Source: Actinomycetota bacterium (GTDB lineage: Bacteria; Actinomycetota; Acidimicrobiia; Acidimicrobiales; Ilumatobacteraceae). From it: DNA of 64,000 nucleotides. The DNA lies in assembly GCA_947454105.1 (NCBI GenBank), contig CANGIP010000010.1, positions 27,607-91,606 on the forward strand, written 5' to 3'. How positions within the stretch are numbered: the stretch's first letter is position 1; each line of letters starts with the position of its first letter. This document shows, one piece after another, positions 9,164-17,471 of the stretch. The notes under the pieces were generated by a model that saw only the letters and a program-made list of their open reading frames with translations, had not been told where the DNA came from and did no database searches. The translations under genes were made by a program, and so were the position numbers.

Positions 9164-9310
9164 TCACGTTGCGATTGCCTTGCTTAGGTCACATCCACCC
9201 GTTTGTGACAAGTGAGTGGGTAGGGTGACCGAGCCGGGACGATGGTTCGTCCGAGCGATGCGTGTCATCCCAGACAGGTTCGCGGCACCTGTCAAAGGAA
9301 ACACCCCATC
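9164..9310 (+). promoter_or_regulatory. Structured 5' leader of the DEAD-box helicase gene
   Basis: The 147-bp gap has two short hairpins. One is GGACGA (9237-9242), loop TGGT, TCGTCC (9247-9252). The other is GACAGGT (9273-9279), a 7-nt loop, ACCTGTC (9287-9293), placed immediately before the AAAGGAA ribosome-binding site (9294-9300). The second could mask or expose the ribosome-binding site. Helicase genes of this family are often cold-regulated through structured leaders, so regulation of translation is possible but untested. Confidence 0.4.
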
Positions 9311-10825
9311 ATGTCCCCATCCACTTCAACTGGTCGTTCGACCACGCCCCGACGACGCCCCGAAGGCGGTTCGCCTGCTGGTGGAGCGTCCTCAGCAGCA
9401 CGTCCATCGTCTGGTGGCCGCCCTTCAGCTGGCAAAGCCCGAAGCAAATCAACCAATCAATCACGGGCCAAGTCGGCATCGCGTCGCGATGATCGTCGCG
9501 GTTTCCGTTCCGAAAATGGTTCGGCGACTGCTTCTAATTTTGCTCCCAAGAAGCCAACGATTATTCCGATCGAAGTTGGCCCCGATAACGGATTCGTCAA
9601 AATTGGCGTGCCTGCAAATCTCGCTGGCATCCTTGCGGCAACTGGAGTCACCGAACCTTTTTCGATTCAAAGCGTGACCTTGCCCGATTCATTGGCTGGT
9701 CGTGACGTACTTGGTCAGGGTCGAACTGGCTCGGGTAAAACTCTTGCATTCGCATTGCCTTTGATTGCGCGCTTAGCTGCAACCAAAGTTGCGCGTCAGG
9801 CCAATCGTCCACGGGCATTGATCTTGGTACCTACTCGTGAATTAGCAACACAGGTTGCTGCAGTGATTGATCCGTTAGCAACTGCTTGTGGTTTGCGCGT
9901 CATCACCGTTTTTGGTGGTGTCGGTCATGGACCACAGCGCGACGGCCTTCGTGCTGGTGCAGAAATTGTTGTTGCCTGTCCAGGTCGTTTAGTCGATCAC
10001 ATGGGTGAAGGCGACGCCAAGCTTGATCGCATCGAAATCACCATCATTGACGAAGCCGACCATATGGCCGATCAAGGTTTCTTGCCAATGGTGAAGCGCA
10101 TTCTTGATGCAACTCCAAAGGTTGGACAGCGCATGTTGTTCTCGGCAACTCTTGCAGGAGGCGTTGACGCAATTGTGTCGCGATACTTGGACAACCCCGT
10201 ATCGCATGCAGCAGAAGTTGAAGCACCAGTGTTGTTGGACCACAGTGTTTTGGTGATTGATGATGCTGAGCGCTTGGAAGCCGTTGCTGAATTGGCTCGT
10301 AAAGAACGTGTTGTCATCTTTACTCGCACCAAGCACCGTGCCAAGCAGATGGCCGCAAAACTTCAGACATTCGGAATCAATGCAGTTGATATGCACGGCA
10401 ACTTGTCACAGACTGCGCGTGAGCGTAACTTGGCAGCCTTTGCCAGTGGTGCTGCATCGGCTTTAGTTGCGACCGATATTGCTGCTCGCGGAATCCATGT
10501 CGATGATGTGCCGTTGGTCGTCCACGCCGATCCGCCGATCGAGCACAAGGCGTACACCCACCGTTCGGGCCGTACTGCCCGTGCCGGTGCTGCTGGTCGC
10601 GTAATCACTGTTGCTTCAACATCACAAGTGAGTGAAGTGAAGCAGTTGCTGCAAAAAGCTGGTGTGACTGCAACGTGGACGGGAATCGATGTTTCGAATA
10701 TGACGGGTCGTCCGTCTGGTCGTTCGGCTGGTCGTGGTGGCGTACGTGCCGATGGACGTCAAGGTGGTCGTCCCGGTGCTCGTAGCGGAACTGCTCGCGG
10801 CAACGGCGGACGTCCTCGCCGCTAA
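9311..10825 (+). CDS. DEAD-box ATP-dependent RNA helicase
   Basis: A 504-residue helicase. A basic, Ser/Arg-rich N-terminal tail of about 85 residues precedes the core. The core shows FSIQSVTLP (Q motif), GQGRTGSGKT (motif I), PTRELATQ (Ia), CPGRLVDHM (Ib), IDEADHMADQ (DEAD, II) and SAT (III). Domain 2 shows VIFTRTKHRAKQMA, VATDIAARGIHV (V) and HRSGRTARAG (VI). The C-terminus is an RGG-like tail rich in Gly and Arg, which usually binds RNA. It remodels RNA structure or RNA-protein complexes in the cytoplasm. I chose ATG 9311 because AAAGGAA sits about 10 nt upstream and the upstream in-frame residues look non-coding. It ends 80 bp before the convergent prfC gene, with a terminator hairpin between them. 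Confidence 0.93.
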   Translation: MSPSTSTGRSTTPRRRPEGGSPAGGASSAARPSSGGRPSAGKARSKSTNQSRAKSASRRDDRRGFRSENGSATASNFAPKKPTIIPIEVGPDNGFVKIGVPANLAGILAATGVTEPFSIQSVTLPDSLAGRDVLGQGRTGSGKTLAFALPLIARLAATKVARQANRPRALILVPTRELATQVAAVIDPLATACGLRVITVFGGVGHGPQRDGLRAGAEIVVACPGRLVDHMGEGDAKLDRIEITIIDEADHMADQGFLPMVKRILDATPKVGQRMLFSATLAGGVDAIVSRYLDNPVSHAAEVEAPVLLDHSVLVIDDAERLEAVAELARKERVVIFTRTKHRAKQMAAKLQTFGINAVDMHGNLSQTARERNLAAFASGAASALVATDIAARGIHVDDVPLVVHADPPIEHKAYTHRSGRTARAGAAGRVITVASTSQVSEVKQLLQKAGVTATWTGIDVSNMTGRPSGRSAGRGGVRADGRQGGRPGARSGTARGNGGRPRR

Positions 10826-10836
10826 ATCCCCCTGTA

Positions 10837-10885
10837 ATTCTGGTGTCGTTTTATTCGGTAATACCGAAGAGAATGACACCAGAAT
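10837..10885. terminator. Bidirectional terminator between helicase and prfC
   Basis: A long inverted repeat between convergent genes. Outer arms ATTCTGGTGTC and GACACCAGAAT are 11 bp. A 6/6 internal loop separates them from an inner perfect 7-bp stem, TTCGGTA - A - TACCGAA. It is symmetric about base 10861. There is no strong T-tract on either side, but position and symmetry fit a shared terminator. Confidence 0.7.
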
Positions 10886-10905
10886 CACAATGGAATGCGG
10901 ATTTT

Positions 10906-12498
10906 TTACGAGTCGGGTTGGCCGTCAAACACTAATTTGAGCGTCAACTCGGGTTCATCTTTTTCGAGTCGTTGCAATCGATACTTGTTTTCAAACAGCG
11001 CAACCATTTCGTTATCACTGCGATACAAAATTCGGATTCCGCCGATTTGGCGCAAGCGATCAGCGCTGGCCTTATCGGTGATTCGCATTGCTTGATACGG
11101 CGACGAGATGATTTCGGTCGGTGCACTGAACTCGCTCGACAATCGGTAGGCAAATACTTCGAACTGCAAAACACCAACGGCCGCGAGCACTGGTTCGGTA
11201 TCGCCAAAGTCGAGGTCGCGCAACACTTGAACAACGCCTTCTTGGTCGAGCTGTTCAATTCCTTTACGGAACTGTTTGATCTTGCTGCGATCAAGGGGAC
11301 GTGCGCTGGCAAAGACTTCAGGTGCGAAACGCGGAACGCCCGGAAACTCAACTTTTTTACCGGCATAAATTGTGTCACCAATACGCAGATCGCCAGCATT
11401 GACAAGTCCGATGATGTCGCCAGGAAAAGCTTCTTCAATCGTTTCGCGGTCATTACCAAAAGCAGTCGTCACATATTTGGTTCCAACTGCACGACCCGAT
11501 CGGGTGCATTCAATATCCATGCCGCGTTCAAAATGTCCCGAACAAACTCGAGCGAATGCCAAGCGGTCGCGGTGGTTCGGGTCCATGTTGGCTTGAATTT
11601 TGAAAACAAAACCTGAGAATGGACTTTCAAGAACCCGTTCATTCTCTGCGATATCAAAACGCGGTAACGGCGGGGGAGCAAGTTCGGCAACTGCATCAAG
11701 TAGTGCGCGAACTCCGAAGTTGGTCAGTGCAGATCCAACGAAAACCGGTGTGCTCTTTCCTGCTAAGAACGATGGCAAATCGACGTTGGCCTCAATTGCA
11801 TCGAGCAACGAACATGAGTCAAGTGCAACTTTCCATGCATCGCCTTCTTCGGCGGCGGCACGTTCGGCATCAATGATTTCTTCAGGTGCCTCAGCAGCAC
11901 CGCGAGCGGTACGCGTGTATTTGGTGAAGAGTCCGGTGCGGCGATCAATCGTTCCGCGAAAGTCTCCAGGTTGTCCGACCGGCCATGTTGCCGGAGTTGC
12001 ACGCAATCCGATTTGTTGTTCAACTTCGTCGAGTAGTTCAAGGGGATCGCGGCCAGGGCGGTCGAACTTGTTGAAGAATGTGAGCACGGGCAAATTGCGC
12101 GAGCGACACACATTGAAGAGTTTCAAAGTTTGGGCTTCGATTCCTTTGGCAGTATCAAGCACCATGATGACGGCATCAACGGCCGCGAGAACTCGATAAG
12201 TGTCTTCGCTGAAGTCGCGGTGGCCAGGAGTGTCGAGCAAATTGAAGACGTGGTCGCCATAGGGAAATTGCAGAACAGTCGATGAAATGGAGATGCCGCG
12301 CTGGCGTTCCATTTCCATCCAGTCAGATGTGGCCGAACGCTGACCGGCGCGAGCCCGAACTGAACCAGCATCTTGAATAGCTCCCGCATACAACAAGAAT
12401 TTTTCGGTCAGGCTGGTTTTGCCGGCATCAGGGTGGCTGATGATGGCGAAAGTTCGGCGCCTGAGGGCTTCTTCTGAGATGTTGGCACCGTTTTCCAT
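10906..12498 (-). CDS. prfC: Peptide chain release factor 3
   Basis: A 530-residue translational GTPase. The G1 motif is SHPDAGKTSLTEK, followed by G3 DTPGHRDF and G4 NKFD. The signature 'RQRGISISSTVLQFPYGDH' and the segment FLDPNHRDRLAFARVCSG-like 'NMDPNHRDRLAF' are characteristic of RF3 rather than EF-G. RF3 releases RF1 or RF2 from the ribosome after peptide release, using GTP. Length matches the family (about 530). The start ATG 12498 is close to the normal RF3 N-terminus. It is transcribed alone, convergent with the helicase and followed by the hairpin at 10837-10885. In the same direction and 53 bp upstream lies a TetR-type regulator gene. Confidence 0.95.
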   Translation of the reverse strand: MENGANISEEALRRRTFAIISHPDAGKTSLTEKFLLYAGAIQDAGSVRARAGQRSATSDWMEMERQRGISISSTVLQFPYGDHVFNLLDTPGHRDFSEDTYRVLAAVDAVIMVLDTAKGIEAQTLKLFNVCRSRNLPVLTFFNKFDRPGRDPLELLDEVEQQIGLRATPATWPVGQPGDFRGTIDRRTGLFTKYTRTARGAAEAPEEIIDAERAAAEEGDAWKVALDSCSLLDAIEANVDLPSFLAGKSTPVFVGSALTNFGVRALLDAVAELAPPPLPRFDIAENERVLESPFSGFVFKIQANMDPNHRDRLAFARVCSGHFERGMDIECTRSGRAVGTKYVTTAFGNDRETIEEAFPGDIIGLVNAGDLRIGDTIYAGKKVEFPGVPRFAPEVFASARPLDRSKIKQFRKGIEQLDQEGVVQVLRDLDFGDTEPVLAAVGVLQFEVFAYRLSSEFSAPTEIISSPYQAMRITDKASADRLRQIGGIRILYRSDNEMVALFENKYRLQRLEKDEPELTLKLVFDGQPDS

Positions 12499-12551
12499 GG
12501 CATCACGAGGGTACAGGCAGACGAGTGAGTCTTAGGTGAACTGGCGATGGC

Positions 12552-13139
12552 CTAGGCCGATTTTGCGACAAACATTTCTGAAGCCAGGTTCGTCACGACG
12601 TGTTCGGTTCGTGAGCCGAGGGCAAAAAAGAGTTGGCGGAGCGAGTTATATGACAAGAAGATTCCGATGGCGGTAAATCGATCTTCGTTCATTTTGGTGC
12701 GTTCAACAGAAAACCAACGCTGAAACTGAACCTCAAGGACGTGGTCACGTTCGCGCATGACTTCTTTGGCCACCGCCCAATTCGAACTCAATTGATCGAC
12801 CGCATCAACAAGCGGGCCATAAGTACGAATCAAACTGATGCGGAGACTCACGAGTGTCTTGATGCGACTCGATAGATCGCCCGATGGCACTTCAAATGTG
12901 AGCATGTGTTCGACGTGAGGCTGAATCTGTTGATACGAAACAGAAATGAGTTCGCCAAGTGATTCGAAATATCTCGTAAATGTTCGTTCTGAGATTCCGG
13001 CCCGAGCAGAGATATCGGCGGCCGTGAGATTGACTCGCCCTTCAGTCACAAGATCGATAATGGCGTTGATGGCCGCTTCTTTGCCCTTGCGGACGCGCTC
13101 GTGGCGTCCATCAAGTTTGTGAATCGAAGCACCGCTCAT
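12552..13139 (-). CDS. TetR/AcrR-family transcriptional regulator
   Basis: A 195-residue protein. The N-terminal helix-turn-helix shows KEAAINAIIDLVTEGRVN, then LTAADISARAGISERTFTRY, then FESLGELISVSY, as usual for TetR. The C-terminal 130 residues are the variable ligand-binding domain; the ligand is unknown. I chose ATG 13139 because TATTGT lies 7 nt upstream on the minus strand and because longer starts would run into the divergent aminotransferase promoter region. It is divergent from the class V aminotransferase at 13208, with 68 bp between the starts, so it may regulate that gene and itself. A GGCCTAGGCC palindrome overlaps its stop codon (12549-12558). Confidence 0.85.
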   Translation of the reverse strand: MSGASIHKLDGRHERVRKGKEAAINAIIDLVTEGRVNLTAADISARAGISERTFTRYFESLGELISVSYQQIQPHVEHMLTFEVPSGDLSSRIKTLVSLRISLIRTYGPLVDAVDQLSSNWAVAKEVMRERDHVLEVQFQRWFSVERTKMNEDRFTAIGIFLSYNSLRQLFFALGSRTEHVVTNLASEMFVAKSA

Positions 13140-13152
13140 GAGGACCACAATA
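13140..13152 (-). promoter_or_regulatory. Leaderless -10 for the TetR gene
   Basis: On the minus strand TATTGT (13147-13152), then 7 nt, then ATG at 13139. This decides the start over the upstream ATG at 13157. Confidence 0.5.
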
Positions 13153-13207
13153 GCCATGTAGCGCGCACTACTCTGAATTGAGATTGCATCAGAAAGACGG
13201 TGTTCCC

Positions 13208-14482
13208 ATGGTTCTTGATATCGCCAAAGTACGGGCTCAATTTCCCGCATTAGCCCTCACCGACCGTGGTGGCCCTCGGGTCTATCTTGATAATCCTGCT
13301 GGAACCCAGGTGCCACAGATTGTCGTTGACCGAATGGTCTCGGCACTTGTTGATTCGAACGCCAACATGAACGGCAATTTCCGAACCTCGCGTGAAGCCA
13401 CCGATATCTCACGGCAAGCACATCTCGCGATGGCCGATTTTTTCAATGCCAAGTCGGAAAATGAAGTGATTTTCGGGCCCAATATGACGTCGTTGACTTT
13501 CATGATGACTCGGGTTTTGGCTTCGCAGTTTTCGCCAGGTGATGAAATCATCCTGACGCAAATGGAGCACGACGGTAATGCTTCACCGTGGCGCATCATG
13601 GCTGAAGAAAACGGACTCATTGTGAAGCGTCTTGAATTTGATCGCAACACGTACGAGATAGATCTTGGTTTGCTGGATTCACTGATTACTCCACGAACGA
13701 AATTTGCTGCGATTAACTACTCGAGCAATATTCTCGGAACGATCAACGATGTGAAAGCGATGTGTACGAAATATCGTGCCGCCGGAATTCTGACGTACGT
13801 CGATGCAGTTCAGTTTGCTCCACATGGTGCGATCGATGTACAGGATCTTGGTTGTGATTTCTTGGTGACGTCGGCATACAAGTTCTATGGACCACATCAA
13901 GGGGTGTTGTGGGGTCGTGAAGAACTCTTGAATCGTTTGCCGGCTTACAAATTGCGTGTTGTGAAAGATGTAGCGCCTGGTCGGTACGAAACAGGTACGC
14001 AGTCATTAGAAGGACAAGCCGGAACGCACGGCGCACTTGAATACATGCAGTGGGTCGGAACGACGATGGGTCAAGAGCATCTGAATGACAATCCCAATCA
14101 TCGCCAGCGCACCAGGGAAATTCATGCGGGCTTAAAGGCGATGGCAATCTATGACCGCATGCTGGTTGCCCATCTGATCACTGGCTTGCAGCGATTGCCC
14201 GGTATTGAAGTGCGCGGAATCACCAACCCCGAGCGATTCATTCACCGAGTACCAACCGTTTCCATTACCCGACCCGACCTTGTTCCTTCTGAACTCGCCA
14301 AGTTTTTAGATGAACATGGGGTCTATGTCTGGGACGGACATTCGTACGGAATCGACGTCATTGAATGGCTTGGACTGCAAGATCGTGGGGGAGTCGTGCG
14401 AATTGGCCCAACTCACTACAACACGGTTGAGGAAATTGATACAGCCTTGTCACTCATTGGCGATTTCGTGAGCCGTTTGTAA
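13208..14482 (+). CDS. Cysteine-desulfurase-like class V aminotransferase
   Basis: A 424-residue PLP-dependent protein. It begins with the family pattern VRAQFPAL...YLDNPAGTQVP. The cofactor lysine sits in SAYKFYGPH, and the aspartate that contacts the pyridine nitrogen is in YVDAVQFAPHGAID. This pattern fits the cysteine-desulfurase-like subgroup (TIGR01976 type) rather than IscS/SufS, because no conserved active-site Cys loop is evident near the C-terminus. The reaction is therefore uncertain: lyase, desulfurase or aminotransferase. ATG 13208 is preceded by GACGGT and 6 nt, a weaker version of the local leaderless promoter. No iron-sulfur assembly genes lie nearby. The adjacent divergent TetR gene is a possible regulator. 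Confidence 0.82.
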   Translation: MVLDIAKVRAQFPALALTDRGGPRVYLDNPAGTQVPQIVVDRMVSALVDSNANMNGNFRTSREATDISRQAHLAMADFFNAKSENEVIFGPNMTSLTFMMTRVLASQFSPGDEIILTQMEHDGNASPWRIMAEENGLIVKRLEFDRNTYEIDLGLLDSLITPRTKFAAINYSSNILGTINDVKAMCTKYRAAGILTYVDAVQFAPHGAIDVQDLGCDFLVTSAYKFYGPHQGVLWGREELLNRLPAYKLRVVKDVAPGRYETGTQSLEGQAGTHGALEYMQWVGTTMGQEHLNDNPNHRQRTREIHAGLKAMAIYDRMLVAHLITGLQRLPGIEVRGITNPERFIHRVPTVSITRPDLVPSELAKFLDEHGVYVWDGHSYGIDVIEWLGLQDRGGVVRIGPTHYNTVEEIDTALSLIGDFVSRL

Positions 14483-14528
14483 CAGCTTTTAGGGATCAAT
14501 GGTAGGAATTCCCCTCGTTATTGGCGGC

Positions 14529-14540
14529 TAAGTTGTTGGT
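14529..14540 (+). promoter_or_regulatory. Leaderless -10 for the VIT-family gene
   Basis: TAAGTT (14529-14534), then GTTGGT, then ATG at 14541. Confidence 0.5.
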
Positions 14541-15236
14541 ATGTCCGAACAAGGTGAGCGCCATTTCAGTCATCGCATCGGACTTTTGCGAGCGATGGTG
14601 CTTGGTGCCAATGACGGCATCATCTCGACGGCGTGCTTGATTTTGGGTGTTGCTGCCGCTGATGCAACCGGACACGCGATTCTTGTGGCCGGAACTGCTG
14701 GCCTTGTCGCCGGAGCGGCGTCAATGGCAATTGGCGAATATGTCTCGGTGAGTTCGCAACGCGACTCCGAACAAGCTGATATCAAGAAAGAGATTTGGGA
14801 GTTGGAAAATACCCCCGAACGTGAATTGGCCGAGCTCACTGGTATTTATCAATCCAAAGGTTTGACTCCAGAGTTGGCGCGTGAAGTTGCCGAAGAACTC
14901 ACCAAGCACGATGCATTAACGATTCACTTGGCTGAAGAGTTAGGGATTTCGGCGCACAATATGGCGCGCCCAATTCAAGCCGCTTTAAGTTCGGCCGGAT
15001 CTTTTTCGGTCGGTGCTGGTATCCCGTTGTTGGCATCCTCACTCGCAAGTGATGCAAATCGAATTTGGCTCACCATTGTGGTGGTCTTCGTCGCATTGTT
15101 GGGCCTTGGCGCTAGCTCAGCGACATTCGGTGGAGCTCACCCGGTCAAGCCAGTCCTGCGCATTGTTTTGGGCGGCGGTGCTGCAATGGCATTCACCATG
15201 GCGATTGGCAGTTTGTTTGGCGCGACTGTCGGTTAA
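14541..15236 (+). CDS. VIT1/CCC1-family iron/manganese transporter
   Basis: A 231-residue integral membrane protein. The first TM helix carries the family motif LGANDGIISTACLILGVAAA. The second is GLVAGAASMAIGEYVSVSSQ, with the conserved Glu-Tyr. A cytoplasmic helical insert of about 80 residues (QADIKKEIWELENTPEREL) corresponds to the metal-binding domain of plant VIT1. Three further TM helices follow (SVGAGIPLLASSL; LTIVVVFVALLGLGASSA; LRIVLGGGAAMAFTMAIG). Members export Fe2+ or Mn2+ from the cytosol against toxicity. A perfect 12-bp palindrome TCGGTTAACCGA (15229-15240) covers the stop codon. It converges with selO 5 bp away. Confidence 0.9.
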   Translation: MSEQGERHFSHRIGLLRAMVLGANDGIISTACLILGVAAADATGHAILVAGTAGLVAGAASMAIGEYVSVSSQRDSEQADIKKEIWELENTPERELAELTGIYQSKGLTPELAREVAEELTKHDALTIHLAEELGISAHNMARPIQAALSSAGSFSVGAGIPLLASSLASDANRIWLTIVVVFVALLGLGASSATFGGAHPVKPVLRIVLGGGAAMAFTMAIGSLFGATVG

Positions 15237-15241
15237 CCGAT

Positions 15242-16705
15242 TCAGGTTCCGCAGAAAGTCTGATAGTTCTTATATTCAGATGGTGCGGGCTGAGCAAAGC
15301 GCTCGAATCCAGAGCGTTCATTGAACGGTTGCTGAATCACCTCAAGGAGCGTCAGCGTGGGGCCAAGATCGCCTTCGGTCGCTGCCGCAAGTGCCTCCTC
15401 AACTAAGTGATTGCGCGCGATGTAATTCGGGTTGACCAAATTCATTGACGTTGCAATGTCGGCTGACGATTGTGATTCGATACTGATGAGTTCTTTCCAA
15501 CGTGATTCCCACGCATCGTATTGTTCGATGTTCATGAACGAATTGCGAGCGGCCGATGAATCGCCGTTGACTACCGATGAAAGGGATCGGAAGAATTGGG
15601 TGTAGTCAACTGATTGAGTATGCAACATGTGTAACAAATCGCTCACGAGATCTGTGGGCGCATTCTTGAGTCCGAGTTTTTCACTAATGCCCGCATCCCA
15701 CAAAGCCTGATATTGCTTCGGGAAGTCCATCAATACTTCGGTTGCGATAGCAACTGATTCATCTTTGTCATCTGAAATGAGTGGCAACAAGGTTTCGGCA
15801 AGGCGAGCCAGGTTCCATTGTCCGATATTGGGTTGGTTGCCGAATGCGTAGCGTCCGTTGTGATCAATCGAACTGAAAACAGTGGCGGGATCATATGCAT
15901 CCATAAATGCACACGGGCCGTAGTCGATGGTCTCGCCAGAAATTGTCATGTTGTCGGTGTTCATAACTCCGTGGATGAAACCAACAAGCGTCCATTTTGA
16001 AATGAGCGAAGCTTGGCGTTGCGTAACAGCTTTGAAGAACTCCAGATACTTGTTATCAACGTGAGAGAGATCGGGATAATGGCGACCGATCGCGTAGTCG
16101 GCAAGTCGCTGAACCAACGTGGGGTCTTCGTGATGCGCTGCATACTGAAATGTTCCAACACGAATATGGCTTGAAGCGATTCGACACAGCACTGCGCCAG
16201 GCAACCATGTTTCGCGAGCAATTTGTTCTCCGGTTGCGACAATCGCAAGCGAACGAGTTGTTGGTATGCCGAGAGCATGCATCGCTTCGCTGACGATGTG
16301 CTCGCGCATCATGGGAGCGATCGCTGCTTTGCCATCGCCACCGCGAGAGAAAGTTGTTCGACCCGAACCCTTGAGGTGGAGATCAAAGCGGTGACCTTCA
16401 ATATCAAGTATCTCGCCAAGCAGTAAGGCGCGTCCATCGCCGAGTCGCGGTGAGTATCCACCGAACTGGTGACCGGCGTAAGCCAGCGCCATGGGCGTGC
16501 ATCCGTCAACCACATCGTTGCCAAGTAAGAATCGCACTCCAGCTTCGGTCTTCAAGAACTGGGGATCGAGATTGAAAGTTTGAGCAACCGTTTCATTGAC
16601 GATGAGTGCCGTTGGCGACGGTGCAACATCAGAGTTCCAAGTAATGGCCAACTCTGGTAACGCGCTTGTGTATGAGTTTTCAAATGTCACGGGGGATGAA
16701 CTCAC
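15242..16705 (-). CDS. selO: SelO-type protein adenylyltransferase (YdiU family)
   Basis: A 487-residue pseudokinase. Motifs include GDGRALLLGEI, HLKGSGRTTFSRGGDGKAA, VSEAMHALGIPTTRSL and HGVMNTDNMTISG followed by DYGPCAFMD. These are the inverted-ATP active site and metal-binding residues of SelO, which transfers AMP to Ser, Thr or Tyr of target proteins, linked to redox stress. The protein ends in Cys-Gly-Thr. Its Cys is third from the end, where SelO has its redox Cys or Sec. I chose GTG 16705, since TAACCT lies 7 nt upstream on the minus strand and FENSYTSALPEL just after it is the usual family N-terminus. The ATG at 16762 would overlap the divergent gene's start codon. Confidence 0.9.
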   Translation of the reverse strand: MSSSPVTFENSYTSALPELAITWNSDVAPSPTALIVNETVAQTFNLDPQFLKTEAGVRFLLGNDVVDGCTPMALAYAGHQFGGYSPRLGDGRALLLGEILDIEGHRFDLHLKGSGRTTFSRGGDGKAAIAPMMREHIVSEAMHALGIPTTRSLAIVATGEQIARETWLPGAVLCRIASSHIRVGTFQYAAHHEDPTLVQRLADYAIGRHYPDLSHVDNKYLEFFKAVTQRQASLISKWTLVGFIHGVMNTDNMTISGETIDYGPCAFMDAYDPATVFSSIDHNGRYAFGNQPNIGQWNLARLAETLLPLISDDKDESVAIATEVLMDFPKQYQALWDAGISEKLGLKNAPTDLVSDLLHMLHTQSVDYTQFFRSLSSVVNGDSSAARNSFMNIEQYDAWESRWKELISIESQSSADIATSMNLVNPNYIARNHLVEEALAAATEGDLGPTLTLLEVIQQPFNERSGFERFAQPAPSEYKNYQTFCGT

Positions 16706-16718
16706 AAGGGTGAGGTTA
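16706..16718 (-). promoter_or_regulatory. Leaderless -10 for selO
   Basis: On the minus strand TAACCT (16713-16718), then CACCCTT, then GTG at 16705. It shares a 55-bp divergent intergenic stretch with the nitroreductase promoter. Confidence 0.45.
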
Positions 16719-16748
16719 GGGGACTGCGGGTGAACTGGGCTATTTGAG

Positions 16749-16760
16749 TAGAGTTTTGTC
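16749..16760 (+). promoter_or_regulatory. Leaderless -10 for the nitroreductase gene
   Basis: TAGAGT (16749-16754), then TTTGTC, then ATG at 16761. Confidence 0.5.
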
Positions 16761-17417
16761 ATGGAACTTTCGCAAGCCCTCTACACAACTCGCGCCATGC
16801 GCCGCGTCACAACTGAGCCAATCTCTGACGAAATCATGGCCAAGTTGTTAGATGCAGCAGTACGTGCCCCATCGGGCGGCAACACACAAAAGTGGCGCTT
16901 TTTGATCTTGACCGATCAAGCAAAGAAGACAGCGTTGCAGAAGATCTACAGCGAAGCCTTAACCGATTTGAATGCCACGCAATATAAACCCATGATGGAT
17001 CTCATCGCCAATGGTGATCCCAATGATCCTGAAGTGATTCAAGTGAAGAAGACCTATGCATCGGGTCGTTGGTTGGCTGACAACCTCGACAAGGTACCGA
17101 CGCTGTTGTTTGCCTGGGGCAAGCCCAATGGAGAGAGTTCCATATTTCCGGCCTTGTGGAGCCTGCAGTTGGCCGCGACTGCCGAAGGTATTGGAACTTC
17201 TTTGACGACACTTTTGTTTAAGAAGCACACTCAACAGGTGCTCGATTTGTTGGGTGCTCCTGCAGTTGGTGAATGGGTGCCGATGGCGATGATCACCCTT
17301 GGTTACCCGACCGGTAAGTGGGGAGTCGCCAAGCGTCAGCAACCACATGAAGTTGCATTTCAAGAAACCTGGGGCAATCCAGTTTCGTGGAGCGTCGACA
17401 AACCCCTCTGGCCGTAA
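16761..17417 (+). CDS. Nitroreductase-family FMN oxidoreductase
   Basis: A 218-residue protein. It has the N-terminal family signature LYTTRAMRRVTTEPI, with the FMN-binding Arg residues, then AAVRAPSGGNTQKWRFLIL, another FMN-phosphate contact. Later come GIGTSLTTLLFKKH and MAMITLGYPTGKWG, which close the cofactor site. Such enzymes are dimeric NAD(P)H-dependent reductases of nitro compounds, quinones or enones in the cytosol; the physiological substrate here is unknown. It is divergent from selO, which is also redox-linked. It ends one base before the 52-bp palindromic element (17419-17470) that fills the gap to the convergent fucosidase gene. Confidence 0.9.
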   Translation: MELSQALYTTRAMRRVTTEPISDEIMAKLLDAAVRAPSGGNTQKWRFLILTDQAKKTALQKIYSEALTDLNATQYKPMMDLIANGDPNDPEVIQVKKTYASGRWLADNLDKVPTLLFAWGKPNGESSIFPALWSLQLAATAEGIGTSLTTLLFKKHTQQVLDLLGAPAVGEWVPMAMITLGYPTGKWGVAKRQQPHEVAFQETWGNPVSWSVDKPLWP

Positions 17418-17418
17418 G

Positions 17419-17470
17419 CGATCTGGTCGGGAAAAACTGAGGAAAACTGCTACTTCGCCAGACCAGATCG
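17419..17470 (-). repeat. 52-bp palindromic element, copy A (reverse orientation)
   Basis: Terminal arms CGATCTGGTC and GACCAGATCG are perfect 10-bp inverted repeats around a conserved 32-nt core. Read on the minus strand the core contains GGCGAAGTAGCAG and TTTCCTCAG. It fills the 54-bp gap between two convergent genes almost exactly (stop codons end at 17417 and begin at 17472), so it is well placed to terminate both. Confidence 0.9.
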
Positions 17471-17471
17471 G

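Noticed and set aside
11600..12199. 199-residue plus-strand frame opposite prfC
   Set aside because: Low-complexity Ser/Arg/Thr composition complementary to the RF3 coding frame, and no homology I can recall.
16706..16762. selO starting at ATG 16762
   Set aside because: It would make both divergent genes start on the same CATG and adds 19 residues without family similarity; GTG 16705 has a leaderless box 7 nt upstream.
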